In this document: positions 1 through 13,000 of the stretch, one piece after another
Layout of the letters: the number at the start of each line of letters is the position of its first letter
Position numbering within the stretch: the stretch's first letter is position 1
Made by a program: the position numbers and the translations under genes
Source: Varroa destructor
Lineage: Eukaryota > Arthropoda > Arachnida > Mesostigmata > Varroidae
Length of the DNA stretch: 64,000 bases
Assembly (NCBI RefSeq): GCF_002443255.2
Contig: NW_019211455.1
Coordinates: forward strand, 46,336,863 to 46,400,862
Direction: 5' to 3'
The notes under the pieces: model-generated
What the model was told of the DNA's origin: nothing
Database searches by the model: none
What the model saw: the letters and a program-made list of their open reading frames with translations, nothing else

Positions 1-560
1 TGCGGCAAAATTACGACCGAATGAGCTGAATATCCAGTCTGTGAGGAGTTTGTATCAAAGGATGTGTTTTCCCACTCTCAGAGGAGCCAAAAAGCTTGAA
101 CACGGCGTTGTGGGCAATTAGATGTAAAGTGACGACTATGACTAGCAGTACAAGAAGTAATCTTCCCAGAAGCGGTTCAAAAACAAACCCCAATCAAAGT
201 AGAATCATTCGATACAGGTCCGAAAGCAAGGTACCCTTGCGGTGTTCTTCGACCGTCGAGTAATTTTTCATCATGAGCTCATACAGTTCAGCTCCACGGT
301 CACCAAGAACTACTACAGAAAAAAGTTTCAAAAAAATTGTACGAGCCTGGCCAAAAGATTGGAACCGCCCTACAACAGGCCCCGGACAACTGGACCAAGT
401 AAATGAACCACTTGAGTGTCTGTTTCGTAGGAGATCTTTGGTAGCATTTTTACATTTTGCAAATTATTTTTGAACAATTTTTACATCGATATCGTCGTTG
501 CTGTGTTTTGGCTTTGACGAAATGCGCCGTAGAGAAGGTGTCGAAAATGCACATCCTTCT
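1..560 (+). pseudogene. Decayed mariner (Tc1/mariner) transposase, left part off-window
   Basis: The plus-strand frame with codons starting at 203 reads VFFD, then HHEL, then TV.K.YY. This is the order around the first catalytic aspartate and following strand of mariner transposases (family pattern VFFD-x-RG-x-x-HHEF....TVN.EYY). The same frame continues upstream through three or more stop codons, with YD..YKK..SSQ..FKN matching the mariner YDPETK..SSQW stretch, so the homology runs back at least to about 100. After about 405 the frame breaks; weak similarity to the C-terminal part can be followed in other frames to about 560. The expected HHDNA second aspartate motif is not intact. The element is a dead fragment cut by the window edge; terminal inverted repeats were not found. 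The mariner family is inferred from motif order alone. Confidence 0.6.
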
Positions 561-1075
561 ATCTAGATTTTTTAACTGTGAGAAGATCTTTCAAGTTAAA
601 ATGGCACTCACAACACAATATAACACTGATATATAAATACAAACGCTTTCAGACGGTACAAAAATAAACAGCAAGTTTTTAAAAAAAAGGCGGGAGCTTT
701 TTCCAACCTAATCCATTACAAAAACCATTGATATATATGAGTATATATGGGTAGAAACACATTCACGAAATATACTAGGTTCGGCATAATATGATTGTTC
801 GGTAATGCGAGTACTGAAAACGAAATTATAACCATCCACTTATACCTTAACAATGCCTTACAATAAGCCTATAACAAATTGACCATACATGTCGAAAGAG
901 ACCTAGAACGCTCGGGAACGAGATAGACTACTAGGATGCCGACAGCCATAGTTAAGATCCTGATTTTTTCGGTTAAATACAAATCTATAGAAAAAAGAAC
1001 TTATGGACACGGTCACATATTCAGTCAGCTCACTTTCGTGTTCCTCCGGTCTAGTCAGCGACGCCATTATGCTTT
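561..1075. other. No gene seen
   Basis: AT-rich sequence with short homopolymer runs. No supported exon, RNA or repeat family was seen. Confidence 0.5.
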
Positions 1076-1090
1076 AGCGTAACTTCTTAG

Positions 1091-1247
1091 AGGTCCCCGA
1101 TGAAAAGACGGTTGTCCGCACCTACGAAAGATATTCTTCAGGTCGCAAACCTACGCTTCGTGATGCTGCGATTCGTAGAAAGAAGGACCAACAAATGGTG
1201 AATAGTAATGAGGAGAGAGTGAAAGCAAGGGACGCAAAGACTTCGTC
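1091..1247 (+). CDS. Candidate internal exon, product unknown
   Basis: A 157 bp segment open in one frame lies between an acceptor-like site (cttcttag just before 1091) and a consensus donor (GTAAGTG, GT at 1248-1249). The peptide is hydrophilic and rich in Arg, Lys, Glu and Asp; it begins after a split codon and ends in phase 2. GC is higher than in the flanks. Just downstream a second plus frame (1223-1444) is also open for 73 codons and contains another donor-like GTAAGG near 1361, so the true exon limits, or a frameshifted relic, remain possible. No family was recognised. Confidence 0.3.
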
Positions 1248-1449
1248 GTAAGTGCTTCGTGTTAATGGAGGGAAGTTGGGCAGGCGTCTGTGAGCGGGAA
1301 TGTGGCCCGTCGACGAACGAAAACAACGAACGATTGCTTATCCGGTTTTTCCAAAGCGGTAAGGGATTTGAAGGAAAATATCCATCGCTAGACCCTAACA
1401 AACGTTGCGTGTTTTGGAATTTATTAGAAACGGTGGAAAAGTGAACGTA

Positions 1450-3740
1450 ATGCCTTGACGTTGAAACAAAGGGGTGAGTTCTAAAATTTAACGAAGCTAA
1501 CGCTGCTTACCCTTTGTGTTCAATGTGACTGACATGATAATCCTGAAGCTTATTAGAGAACAGAATAACTTATCATCGAAGGAGACTTAATCTTTACGAG
1601 TCTGAGACGGTACAGCAAAGCTTTGCATAAGAATGACTATTTATAGAAGCACCTATACCTGTCAGACGAAAAAAATATAGGCCATATACATACTAGCTAT
1701 GCGTGACAATAGTTGCGGAAGACGTAAGTCCCTATAATACCACAGAACCTAACCGGTTAAAGCGTTGTTGATTAGGTAACGTGTTGGCATCGTATGACTC
1801 GTACGTGCTGCTTCGCACCGGAGGAAGTGCTGTGAAGCACTCCAAGGTTGGTACATGCTTTTATGGAACGTGCGTATGTTAAGATGTCTTGTGATTAATT
1901 AGTGAATTTATTGCTAGAATCGTAAGCCTTGAATGACATTTTGAGCATTTTGAGTTATCACTGGATAGTTATAGACTAGTTATACTAGATTCTATTTCTT
2001 GCTATGAGAAATTCATCGAATAATTTCTTAAAACATTTCTAGTGAACATGCGACCTCCTAGATCTAAATACTCTTAAACCCGAAATGACCTCACGGTGTG
2101 GGGTTATCTTTCGCCATGCCTGACCTTCATGATATTTACTTTGTACACTTGGTGAAAACTATATATTAACACTTGGACAAATTATAAAATATGCTCTATG
2201 GATGCGCTTAATGCAAAAGTCGTTCATCATTGTGAGGAGTTACGGCTTAGGCTGTCACCAAAAGGGAAACATTTATTACTGGAACCTTATGAGCAGGCTT
2301 ACGAAAGGACGATAACCAAGTTCACCAACCAACGCCAATGACTGTAACAATAGAGACAATCGTGTCGATTCACTATTCCACATTTGGGCAATTCAAATGT
2401 TCCAACTCAAATTTCGGGATTCCTGCTTAAAGAGTACCCCGTAACTTTGTATGCAAGACATTGTTTCTTGCATTACTGCCGTATCAGAGGAATGTCCGTG
2501 AATGCGCACGCAGTTACCGGCAATGGACGTGCCTTTTTTTTGCATATCTACAGCCGCTGCGTACGCCCGCTCATATATTCGTCAGTATTGTCCTAAATGT
2601 TTATCGCACATTCTTAAGTTGGTAAAAGATAACCAGGAAGAACCGAAAGCATTCGATAGTCTGCTGTTAGTGCAGCTTTATATTGGCGATGGTCGTTAAT
2701 TACTACAGCGTAGAGGATGCAAAAGGTATTGACGCAGACTTTGTATTTAGTCATTTGCTTTTTTTCTATTAAATAACAGGAAACGTTCACGCAATGCTCG
2801 CTTAACCTTTCCATTTATTTGATTTGACAATATTTGGTAATTATCTCTGCTGATTGAAAGGCTGGCTAGTCAGATTACACTTAAAAAAAAGATCTGGACG
2901 GTACGAGATACATAAAACGTTCACATTCATAAAAGTGATTCGTGCCATATGGAACCTACACCTAAAAAACGATTCGATACACTCCCTATGTCTATATATA
3001 CACGTAGGGTAGGACAATCTATATATAGATCCTGGCCCAAAGGCGAACCCTGTATATAGCGTTTATCAGTATTATTGCGCATGACGCAAGCGTCAACTGG
3101 CAAGGTGTTGCTGTTCTTTTGCATCCGACATCGCTTCATCCGTTTGTGGATGAATACTCAGTGGATCCAAGACGCCTCTGAACAACCTTGCCGTTAATCT
3201 CAGCGTCATCTATTACACTAGCGGAAACACGCTCAGATATTCAGCAGAATGCGAACAATCGAGGAAAAGGAGGCTCGCGTAAAGAAACTTTGCAAAAAGG
3301 ACAGTACCTTCTCGGATCTTAGTACGTGCAGGCGATATGCATTGCAAGCGGTACTATAGTGTGCCCTCTGTCATTTGGTGACGGTAATTGCGATGCCGAC
3401 GCTGCATAGACGCATATAGATGCCAATATGGCAGATCGCTGCTTTGGTTTGGGTGTCGTTGTGAATTTGCATGTGGATATATGCCTCATGCGCCATATCG
3501 GACACACACGTCGATAACTAACAGGTAAGCCATTTTGTCAAGCGGCGCAGTTATCGGAGCTCGGGCAGATGGCTAGCACACATAGACACAGCGTTGCATT
3601 GATTTCTCTTTTATCAAGATTTTCTCGGCAAATGCAAAGACAAAGATGTCTGGTCCACGCCAGCGACAAAGTGCTGCCATTAGTACAACGCTATCGCAAC
3701 CCGGGGGTTATTGAGGAAAAAAGCGGTGGCGCTAATAGGT
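1450..3740. other. No supported gene
   Basis: AT-rich sequence. Several open frames of 60-70 codons (for example around 2384-2699 on plus and 2927-3139 on minus) overlap each other and have no motif, so they are treated as chance. A consensus donor-like CAG/GTAAGC occurs at 3525-3530, preceded by a 45-codon cysteine-rich open frame, which is too weak to call. Confidence 0.4.
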
Positions 3741-3752
3741 AACTTCAGTCAG

Positions 3753-4015
3753 GGGGTCCGAAATGTGGGCGTGTAATCCGAAGGACGTTAAAAAAAGAAT
3801 AAAAAAGCAAAACGAAAAAGAAAGTCACATCAAACGAAAAATATTCACAAACAGAAAGGAACTGAAATGGTTTGCGCAAAGGTCGAAATCGAATAAGGTC
3901 GAGATAAAGTCTAGCAAAGAACAGTACAAGACGATGATAAAGCTTTGCAAGCAGCGTTTGGACATCATAGTTTTGACGTTCACTAACGAATTTCGACTAA
4001 AAAACGCGAGCAACG
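3753..4015 (+). CDS. Candidate lysine-rich exon, product unknown
   Basis: A 263 bp open stretch runs from an acceptor-like cttcagtcag (ending 3752) to a good donor GTAAGC (GT at 4016-4017). The translation, with an ATG at 3763, is very rich in Lys, Glu and Asn and predicted hydrophilic and helical, with one short hydrophobic patch (DIIVLTF). A-rich DNA favours lysine codons and avoids stops on this strand, so an open frame here is weak evidence; the two splice-like borders are what raise it above noise. No family was recognised. Confidence 0.25.
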
Positions 4016-4029
4016 GTAAGCAAAAAAGA

Positions 4030-6750
4030 GAAGGCTTCCCTTGACTTGCAGAAAAGCCGCTTGGCGTTAGCAGTGAGACTACTGATAGCGACCGCTGAAT
4101 AGGACAATCCTAATCGATATGAGACAGTTGTACTTCCAAGACTATTCTGCTTTGCGATGTCTCTGTTCCAGAGATTTAGGAGTTCAGGACGAACGTAGAT
4201 TGTAGGCGGCGGACCAATGAGAGATTCGGATTGGTCAGAGTTGAGTCTACAGGGACCGACGTAAGAATGTGTACGAACGTAAACCCGGAGATGTTTCTAT
4301 ATGAGAGCGTTGTATATTTTGTACCCCATGATAGTAATCTAAACAATATTGTGTGTGTAGCTTCGTTGCTTATTGTAGACGGCTGAGCTATTGGCACATA
4401 GGATATGTACATGCCAGCAAAAATGACACGTATTACGTCGGCTACACGAAATATATTGTATCCCAAACCAATGGGAGAGAAGTCCTAAAATGAATATTCA
4501 TCATTACAATTGCAATAGGTCACTTGATGCTGTTTCAAGCCGTTGGCATTGTTTTGACGTAGTTTCGCAGTCAGCTGAAACTTTAAGGTAAAAGCTACCG
4601 AAACTATCCGGGATAGGTGTACAATGCACGGTTAAATTGGTATAACTGAAAAGCAGGTAAAAACAGGGTGAAATTAAAAATAACATTTTCGGCTTAACGA
4701 GTGCGCTCCATTTGATTTTTCTAGTTCGAAGGACACTGCCTTGTGCCAAAGGAGATCATCAAGATTTTAGTTATACAGTCAACGAAATGTTAAAAAAAAA
4801 GGGTAGTAATAAATAGAAACCGGCCAAACTATTATATTCTAATAGATAAGTTATACGATTATACAAAGTAAGTGATCTATATAGGTGTTATAGCAAGAGA
4901 ACGAAAACTGGAAAATAGAACATTTTATTGTTCTTTTTTTGTTTTATTTAGAACACTTTCCTATTTCGGCTGCCATACAAATCTGCTTAGTCTAGTTAGT
5001 GTAAATCAGCTTAAGACGGCCGTCTATTCGTTCTATAGTAGACATATGTAGGTTGTTGACTGTGCAAATGAGTGAACCAATAGCAAAGGGCCACAGCGCT
5101 GATGACAGAGAAGTATTATATTATAGAGGTCTTTCACTGCAATGTTGTTCGATTTTAAGCTATATAATTGAGCTATTATTATTAACAAATCGTAATATTA
5201 ATTAATAAGAAAAAAGTTTTTGACAAAATCCGTTTATTTGGAAAAAAGCATTTGTTTTGACTTTCTAGGATAACCTGAGGTCAATTTTGGGTAAATATTT
5301 CTCACTTTATTTGCATAGAAAGAAAAAGGAGCAACTTTTCAGCAATAATGTATGCTGTATTAAAGTTTATTTTGTTCTATAATCTCGTCGTATACTTATC
5401 GTAGGGAGAGATATTTGTACTCCAGCATATTTTACTGCGGCAATACTAACTATTGCGGTTTTTACAATTGCTTGCATGATTCTTGAATTTGGTATTTATA
5501 TCCCTGGTTGGATTGCCATCGAGTCGTCTATTGGCAATGAGTCTTAGCTAATGCCGCGTTATATGCGTGAAAACAGCCTTGATAATCATGTTTGACGCGC
5601 AAATTTTAAAAGGTGACAACGGGCTGAGATACGTTTTTACACTCAACATATAGCCTGGGAAATGGGTCAGAATAACAATCTAAGATGCACCCATGCTATC
5701 TTAATGCCAACCTGTTTATAAACTTTTTTTATCTGCTTTTATTAAATAGGCTAGTCGAGCGTAGTTCAATGCAGGTTTGCTTAAAATTTGTTATAATTTT
5801 ATTAAGAGTAAATTTAGCGCTCTGTTTTACAGTTAACTGCCCTGGTAACAGGAAACGGCCAGGCAGCAATACGTTGTGACTGAAATTATAGAGAACATGT
5901 CAAATATCTTCTACAAATCCATATAAGTAGCATTTCTTTAAAAAAAAAAATCCATATTTACTTTTCTCCTATGTCAACTAGAAGCGAAGTGGTCTTGATC
6001 ATTTTACGCATATGCGTATTACAAAGAAGAAGAAGAAGAAAAGAAAGAAAAAAATCCTATGTTTATGTGAGGAAATCAGCGACGCATTCCGTATTCGAAT
6101 CTTGTAAAAAATGCTTCTAAAAACATTGATAATATGGCTTCTGATTCGTACTGCGCCATCGATAAATTCGTTCACACAGGCATGGTATATGTTGCTGTTT
6201 TATTTTGTTTCAGTACTTCGTGAATTCGGTTCAAAATAGATGTGATTAGCTGTTGACTATTTTTGAGTGGCTCCATGAAGCCAGTTATGCACCGATCCGT
6301 GCTGTCAACCGGAGAAACGATCCGAGTTTTCCCGCTTCTTCTTCAAGGACGCTCACTGTTATCGGCTGTGTGGGTCGATATGTTTCCCGTAAACATGTGA
6401 GACGAATGAGATTCACTGATTAACGAAGGGCGTGTTGTTGCCAGCAAGGTCAATCGGAGACCTTGACATGGCTAGATACGAGAACTGCCTAGCCGGACAA
6501 ATAGTCATCTCAGACTGGATTTGATTCACATTAACAGTACGTACAATGAAGAAAAAAGGGTTCAAATTCAAGCACGGCGAAAAATATCATTGCTATTGAT
6601 ATATAAAACAATTAATAAAAACACTATGCAAAATTCGCTTCAAGGGCTTGCTTGACGACTACCATGCGGTGTATCCTGCGTCAACCGTAACCAAAGGAAT
6701 CAATACTAACATTTATTTCTATTAGATGCTGGATTTGATCTCAATAAATT
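4030..6750. other. No supported gene; AT-rich with GAA-type microsatellite
   Basis: Strongly AT-rich, especially 4780-5230. It contains a purine tract of GAA/AAGA units at about 6024-6052. A minus-strand open frame of 96 codons at 4176-4466 has no recognisable motif and is of chance length. Confidence 0.45.
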
Positions 6751-6759
6751 CGGTTGTTT

Positions 6760-6796
6760 ACTTATGTTAGCTGATAATATATCAGCTAACATAAGT
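6760..6796. repeat. Perfect 17-bp inverted repeat with 3-bp loop
   Basis: Positions 6760-6776 are the exact reverse complement of 6780-6796, separated by ata. The arm reads acttatgttagctgata. It could form a cruciform or a very stable RNA hairpin. No coding frame or obvious host element surrounds it. Confidence 0.9.
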
Positions 6797-6901
6797 TAGC
6801 CATATACATATGTATCTAATGAGTCAAACTTACGTCTAAGTCGGCTGTCGTTGCACCTTTAGTGACCGCGAACACGGTTGCCTCGCAAGTTCATTTATAT
6901 C

Positions 6902-7072
6902 ATGCATTTGTTTCTGCTACGACTACTGACTAACGCGACAGCCAGTAATTCTTCTAGCCTTTCTTGTTTCCACATAGAGGCTTGCGTTTCTTCGTATCAA
7001 GCGATCGAATCGGCCTGTTGCCAGGCCAATGCAATTACATGCAAATTTCCTTTGACGCGACTTCAAAACTAA
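6902..7072 (+). CDS. Possible small secreted cysteine-rich peptide
   Basis: ORF of 56 codons from a true ATG at 6902 to TAA. It starts with a short hydrophobic segment (MHLFLLRLLT then NATASNSS) that resembles a signal peptide with a small-residue cleavage region. The rest carries six cysteines, with a spacing of C-x6-C-x10-CC-x7-C for five of them, including a vicinal pair. Such layouts are common in small secreted arthropod peptides, but the length is well within chance and no homologue is recognised. It could also be the first exon of a longer gene. No function is assigned. Confidence 0.2.
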   Translation: MHLFLLRLLTNATASNSSSLSCFHIEACVSSYQAIESACCQANAITCKFPLTRLQN

Positions 7073-7079
7073 TTTAAGG

Positions 7080-10000
7080 TTTTAAAAAAGCCTACGAATA
7101 GAGACGCCTACGCTGTGCCGCTGACTACATCACTGCCGGTTCTGATTGTCCTAATATTATTATAATGCCAAAGCTTACCCTTACGCCGTACGAGGTCATC
7201 ATCAACTAAACAGTACCTACCATGAGGGTAATATTACTTGTCGCTAATGGGCCCTAGAATCTTGGGCCTGCCTTCCACCAGCAGTCTGCGATCCGGCGAT
7301 AACAGCACAAATGTTTGCGCAATGGCTGCGATGTAGCCAGGATTTAGATTTTGTTTCGGCAACTGAGTCCCGCTGCAGGGCTGCTTGCATTACTAGATAG
7401 TCTGACTAAAATTTGCTGGATCCAACTAGGACTTTGGCGTGATGCTATAGTCAGTAAACCGTTCATGTAAAGTCCTGTGGTATTAAAAAAGAAGGATGTT
7501 TGCATTGGAGAACGATAGCTGTCGCTACTGGGATGACGTCTGCAAAAGGACGGGACACCAACAGGTCGTGTGAAAATGGAATAGCGCTATACGTAAAAGT
7601 CTGTCTCCTCTAACGACGATAAATAAACAATTAGTAGTGCCTTAACCGGCTCTACTGCTGGAGATTCAAGCAGAGGTTGTATGCAGAGTAATCCCAACTG
7701 ACAGATCACCTTTGACCCAAACTCTTGTCCATGTTTGCTTGCCCATAAGATAGTTTGCGTGAGTCGTATTTTTGCATGAACTGTTGAACGGTAGTGTGAT
7801 AATGTTACACGTAATAATAATGATGCGTGATAATGTTACGTACAGCAGTTAACTGATCTTAGAGGACCAGCTGGTAATAAACTCCTGTTCGACTATGCAA
7901 TACGTGAATCGTCCAGAAAATGTCGAGCAGATCAGCAGCGGTAACAAACTTCGTAATAGGCAAAGAGCACAAGGTAATAATAATTCCAATAGTTAGCATA
8001 CAGTTATTTAATAATTCCCCTAGTATTATGAAATGACGCAAACCTAAACAGCCGTTAATAAGGTGCACTTTCTACAATCATTTAGAAATGAGAAAAAAAA
8101 AACCCAATTTCCGCAAAGAATTAATTTCAGCTTGCTGCATCCAGAATGATAAATTTCATACCATGGAGACAAAAGCTGACTCGATATTGGTAGCCCAATT
8201 AGGGAAGTTTAGGTGGCCCTGATCCACAAAAGCGTACCAGATTATTACAGCAGTAATCTTGACTGAGACGCTTGTAATTGTGAAATTCCCATATTTCGGG
8301 CCTATAGAAAATATCTCTCATACGATACAATATGGCCGAAACAGGTAGCGTTGTTTACTAATGTGTCAGTTCTGCTTGTAAATGTAATAGTAGTCCACTA
8401 TTGCAGAGCTGATTATATTAGAAAGCTGGGTCTCACCAGAACGCATTGATAAATGGGCCGTGTTTGCCCCGGCATATATGGACGACCTGCATCAGTAATA
8501 GATGCTAATGACGTCGCGGACAATTTACGTATTGAATTCTGACCCTTGAATTAGACGTCTAAATATCAGTGTTAACCTGTTGCTTTTTTAATTTTGCGAA
8601 ATTCGTAGGAGACAACTTTGTACTCGTACTAAACAATTAAGCGTTGACAATATAGGGGTTCAGTCAAGTCAGATTGCTTTCGACAACTGCTATCAAAATT
8701 ACTACGCAATTATAGCTAGAAAGGCAGGCAGATGTGTGTCGATTACGTTGTAACTCACAGGGATTAATATCCTTTAGGACAAAATAAATCCCAAAATCAT
8801 AAAAGTCTCTGAATCAATTCGTTTCTCGTACAAACGTAGATTAGGCTCAATAAGAGACACATCGGTAGCTTCGTTACAGGATTCGTAGTACCTACTTTTC
8901 GATTTAGAAGAAATCGCGATTGCGTTTATATATTTTCCATGTATCGCCAGTGTAGAATTATTCTCTCAATGCACCAATTTCTATCAACAAATTTCAGCTA
9001 AAACCACACCTAAGCCCTTATATACATTTACATGGAGAATACAGTATAAACCCGCTTTATATATTGCTTCTGGATCCGTGTTGCAACGTATGTGTGAAAA
9101 AAGTACTGATGCGGAAAGCGCTAAGGCGCCGACGATGCTTACACCCCATTACCCGGCCTTCCCTATTTGGCTGAAAAGAATAACGCTATCGTTAAAATCA
9201 AACAGCATTTTCTACTAGCCCGACTCTGGCTAGCGGGACTGTTTATTACCTCACTGCTGTTTACCTCATTCTGTTCGAAGCCTAGACCTTAAATCTGATC
9301 TCAGCGTAGTAATCAGTCATATTTGTGTCGTCATTATTAGGACGCGAATGTAGCAAGACCAAGTGAGGATTGAGTGACTAGGTATAATGTACAATTACCG
9401 AAAATGTGCTTCAGGCCGTGCTCGAAACTGTACCCGAATATTAATAGCTAATACAGCCTAGTGTAGAAGTATACGAGAAAGGAACTAGTACCTCACCGTG
9501 TAGTTTCGTCAAGCCCCACGTTGCCCAGTTAAAGCTATGTCGGTATGATAAATCAGCTATACAACGTATGCGATCTATAAGCTAGCGTCAACTATCGGCT
9601 GCGTCTCGATCGGGCCAAGTTGAGTTAGTTTATAACTTCAGCCTCAATCAACTGAGATTCGTGGTTTTTTTCCTTTCTTCTCCCTCTATTCTTTATCCGA
9701 GTGTCGGTCTGTCGCTGTGACAGTGCTACGTGTTCCGACGTATTTTCTGATACATTGGAGCAGAGTCGGTGCCAAGGACAAGGTCCGTGGCCCATTGCAG
9801 ATCTACGTGATCCATAAGCACATTGATACACTAGACAGTAAATATACTGCGTACTTGTTCTGGTATCGTATATAAGAAATGCAAAGGTGACACTACAGTT
9901 AGCATTTGTTGTCCCGGTGAGTTCCGGTGCTATATTTTTGAAACTGGAAAGCAGTTTTGTAAGCCTTAAGTAGTGACAAATATATATACGAGGCGGAGAA

Positions 10001-13000
10001 ACGATCGACAATCAGGTTATATAGCTATTACAATGATCATGTTCATATGGGATGGGATGTTTTTTGATGTATATATATATAAACGTACGTCGTTTTTTCC
10101 CAAGCAACGTATTTTTCCAGAAAAAAAGTTATTCTGAATGTCATTTTAGGATTCCGGCAATACAAGAGGATAATATATAAATGTTTCTATATGTCAACAG
10201 CCTTCTGCTTAAGATCTTAAAAGTGGTCGCGGCGAAGATTTTCCTGTTAGCCATTTTGCATATGATTTCGTGCATTTAAACAGGTGTACTGTAGCATACG
10301 CCGCCTTTTAATCGTAGAGCTTCGTTAGTAGTTGACCCTCTTTCAAACCTACCTGTTGCTAGGCCTATGTACCATTATAAGTACTTTCCAGGTTGTAGTG
10401 ATTGAGAAAATAGCTTTCACGGCGACCGGCGACCTATCTGTGTGGCCTCACTGAATGCTCCACGAACCACGCTTAGGAAAACATATTATGCGGAAATGAC
10501 AGCTCGGTAATACGATGACGCGTACGCGATGACGGGGCGGGCCGACCCGTTAGTGGAAATGGGTCTGGCCTCAGGCTTCAGTGTACCTTAAGGTTCATAG
10601 TGCAAACCGTTGCTCTAGCCGTGGAGACCCTTTTGTCTGTTTTGGAAATGTTGTTAAAGCGAGTGCACGGGGTCTCCCTGGGTAAACTGCCTAGAAATAT
10701 GTTCACTCAGCGAGAACGAATGTGTTTTCGGGCATAAATATTCTTTTATAAGCTGCCTATTGGAGAGAAAATGTGGATTCTAAGAAGTGGACCGCAGTAT
10801 TCAACGGATACGGAACTAGAGTGACCCGCTTCGGTATCAGAGTATTATACGTAAACTGCCTCGTGCCCATAAAAGATTTTGCCTGTCTGAAGCCAAGGAG
10901 TGCAATGTAGCCATTCAGATTTTAGGGTGTATACGCATTAAATCCATGTGAGTAATGCAAAAACATTGATATGGCCCAGGAGACAGTTAACGCGATTCCC
11001 CGAGAAATATTGCTGCCAAAATATGTATTCTCGAAAACTTTAGTTGAATAGTAATAGCTTTAGTAAACATTTTAATTAATTTAATTAAAAAAAAATAAAG
11101 TTTCAATTGACAATAAGGCTTGACTCGGAAGTTTTTATTTGCCGCTTGATTCTGCTTTCAACTTCTTACCTGGTCACAAGCTCACTTGATGCAGCAGTAA
11201 CTGAAGCTAAATAACTTGACAACGACGAATGATAAAAGTTAACGAGTTTCTTTAGTTTATATAATATAGCCGTAAGCGTGTTGGTCGACGAAACATCCTA
11301 CAACCCATTTTCTAATCAAGATAATTACAGTCTTGGAAACTGTCTTCGTCTTGAAAGAGTCATTCATGGCTCTGTAAAAACGAGGTTGAACTAATAATAC
11401 TTTTGTTATTATTAAGTCTCTTCTGCAATATTATAATTGAGTGAAATGTCTTCCTCACCCTTAATGAGAAAATACTTACCCTAAAATAACATAAGTTAAT
11501 AAATATGAGACCGCTGGCCATATGGGCCAAATAACACGGCTGCTAGTGTTGCTATTCGAGTAACAGTAGTGAGATCGTATAATTTATTATCAACGTTTCC
11601 TATCGAAGTTTTCCTTACAAGGACAAGTTAAGCCTAAAAGCTTAGTCCACCATAAGCGTCAGTGCCTGCTTTTGCAAAAGTAGCCAAACTCTTTTTGCTT
11701 TCTAATACATTTCTATCGCTGCTAAGGCTTTTCAAGCCAAATGACTAGAAGAACCACAATGTCGACACCGCAGGAAACGTCACATAAATCATCAGATGAG
11801 GAAACAGTGGTATTTAGGCAGGACGACAAACTACGCGACAGTCCCTGTCACGTTTTGTTTCTCTCCAAACGACCTGAATTAGAATAGAATATCTAGATGC
11901 AATAGTTGACAGCGATCGCGTTTAGAAAATACAGATCGATTTGGCCTACTGCAACTCGGCTTATCCTTTTGGCGGATTCACATGGTAAATCCTTCACTTC
12001 GCGTAGGCAGGTATTTAGCGTACAGACCCATGTCAGCTTAGCGCATCCGAAGTTGTTTCAACATTTTCGTTGCTGTAGCTTCCAACAGCTTCGTATCCCC
12101 GTAGCCACTCTACTTGTAGTATAGAAGACTGATAATCGTAAGCTTATGTAGGTTGTAGTCATATCAGTCAGAGCATTAACAGGACTAAACTTTATTACAA
12201 CTTACAGGTGACCAATCACTTTCTTTATCTGTCACCTCACAGGTGTGAAGTACAACTTTCTCAAAACGCACGTCCTACACGCTCCCTGTGTAACCTCAAT
12301 TGATTGATGCTTAGAAGCAAATAAATTTAATAAAATACATCAGACAATGACAAATGAAGAGATAAAGAGATTGTTCCTTAGCACAATCTTCTTATCCTAT
12401 GTAGGTTTCTATAAAATGCTCAAAAAATAGATTAGCTTATGGTAAAGTCTCTTACATTCGTGCACCCAGAAATAAAAAAAAAAGCTTTTTTTTGTGTAAA
12501 AATGTTCTACTATAAAAATGTGATCAAATACTTCCTATTCTATATATATATATCTATATATAAGATTACGTGCGGCCAATATATAGACCGATGCCGAGAA
12601 GTGAGTAGTATTCACAGGTGTGGCATTTTGCTCGTTTCTATGTAAATGTTGATAATATGATAAAAGAATAAACGACATATATATGTGTATTCGTAAAAAA
12701 AACACCGGAAAAGGGTTATGACATATTAATTGCAGAGATGTGTTAAAAGATTCTACAAAGCAAACAATAATAAATCATTTGTTCTCACTAAGCAATAGTT
12801 TCAATGACGGATAATAGACGAAGTCAACAATTCCACTCCAGAGTCAGAGGCCAACAAATAGTGTCATCTGATTATAATGTTTGTTGATGTTGACTTCTTC
12901 TCAATTTTTAAATTATTGAAAAAAAAATTTACTTTTTCTCAAAATTAAACCTATTCTTTTGTCCATATAGTTTTTCTCATGACAGAAAGGATTTCTTGAA

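Noticed and set aside
11..193. 60-codon minus-strand open frame with a hydrophobic stretch
   Set aside because: It is antisense to the mariner relic and has no true ATG; the transposase reading explains the sequence.
4176..4466. 96-codon minus-strand open frame
   Set aside because: No motif or splice border; length is expected by chance in 64 kb of AT-rich DNA.
9625..10011. 128-codon minus-strand open frame
   Set aside because: TTG start, no recognisable motif, no supporting splice or promoter signal; near but not above chance length.
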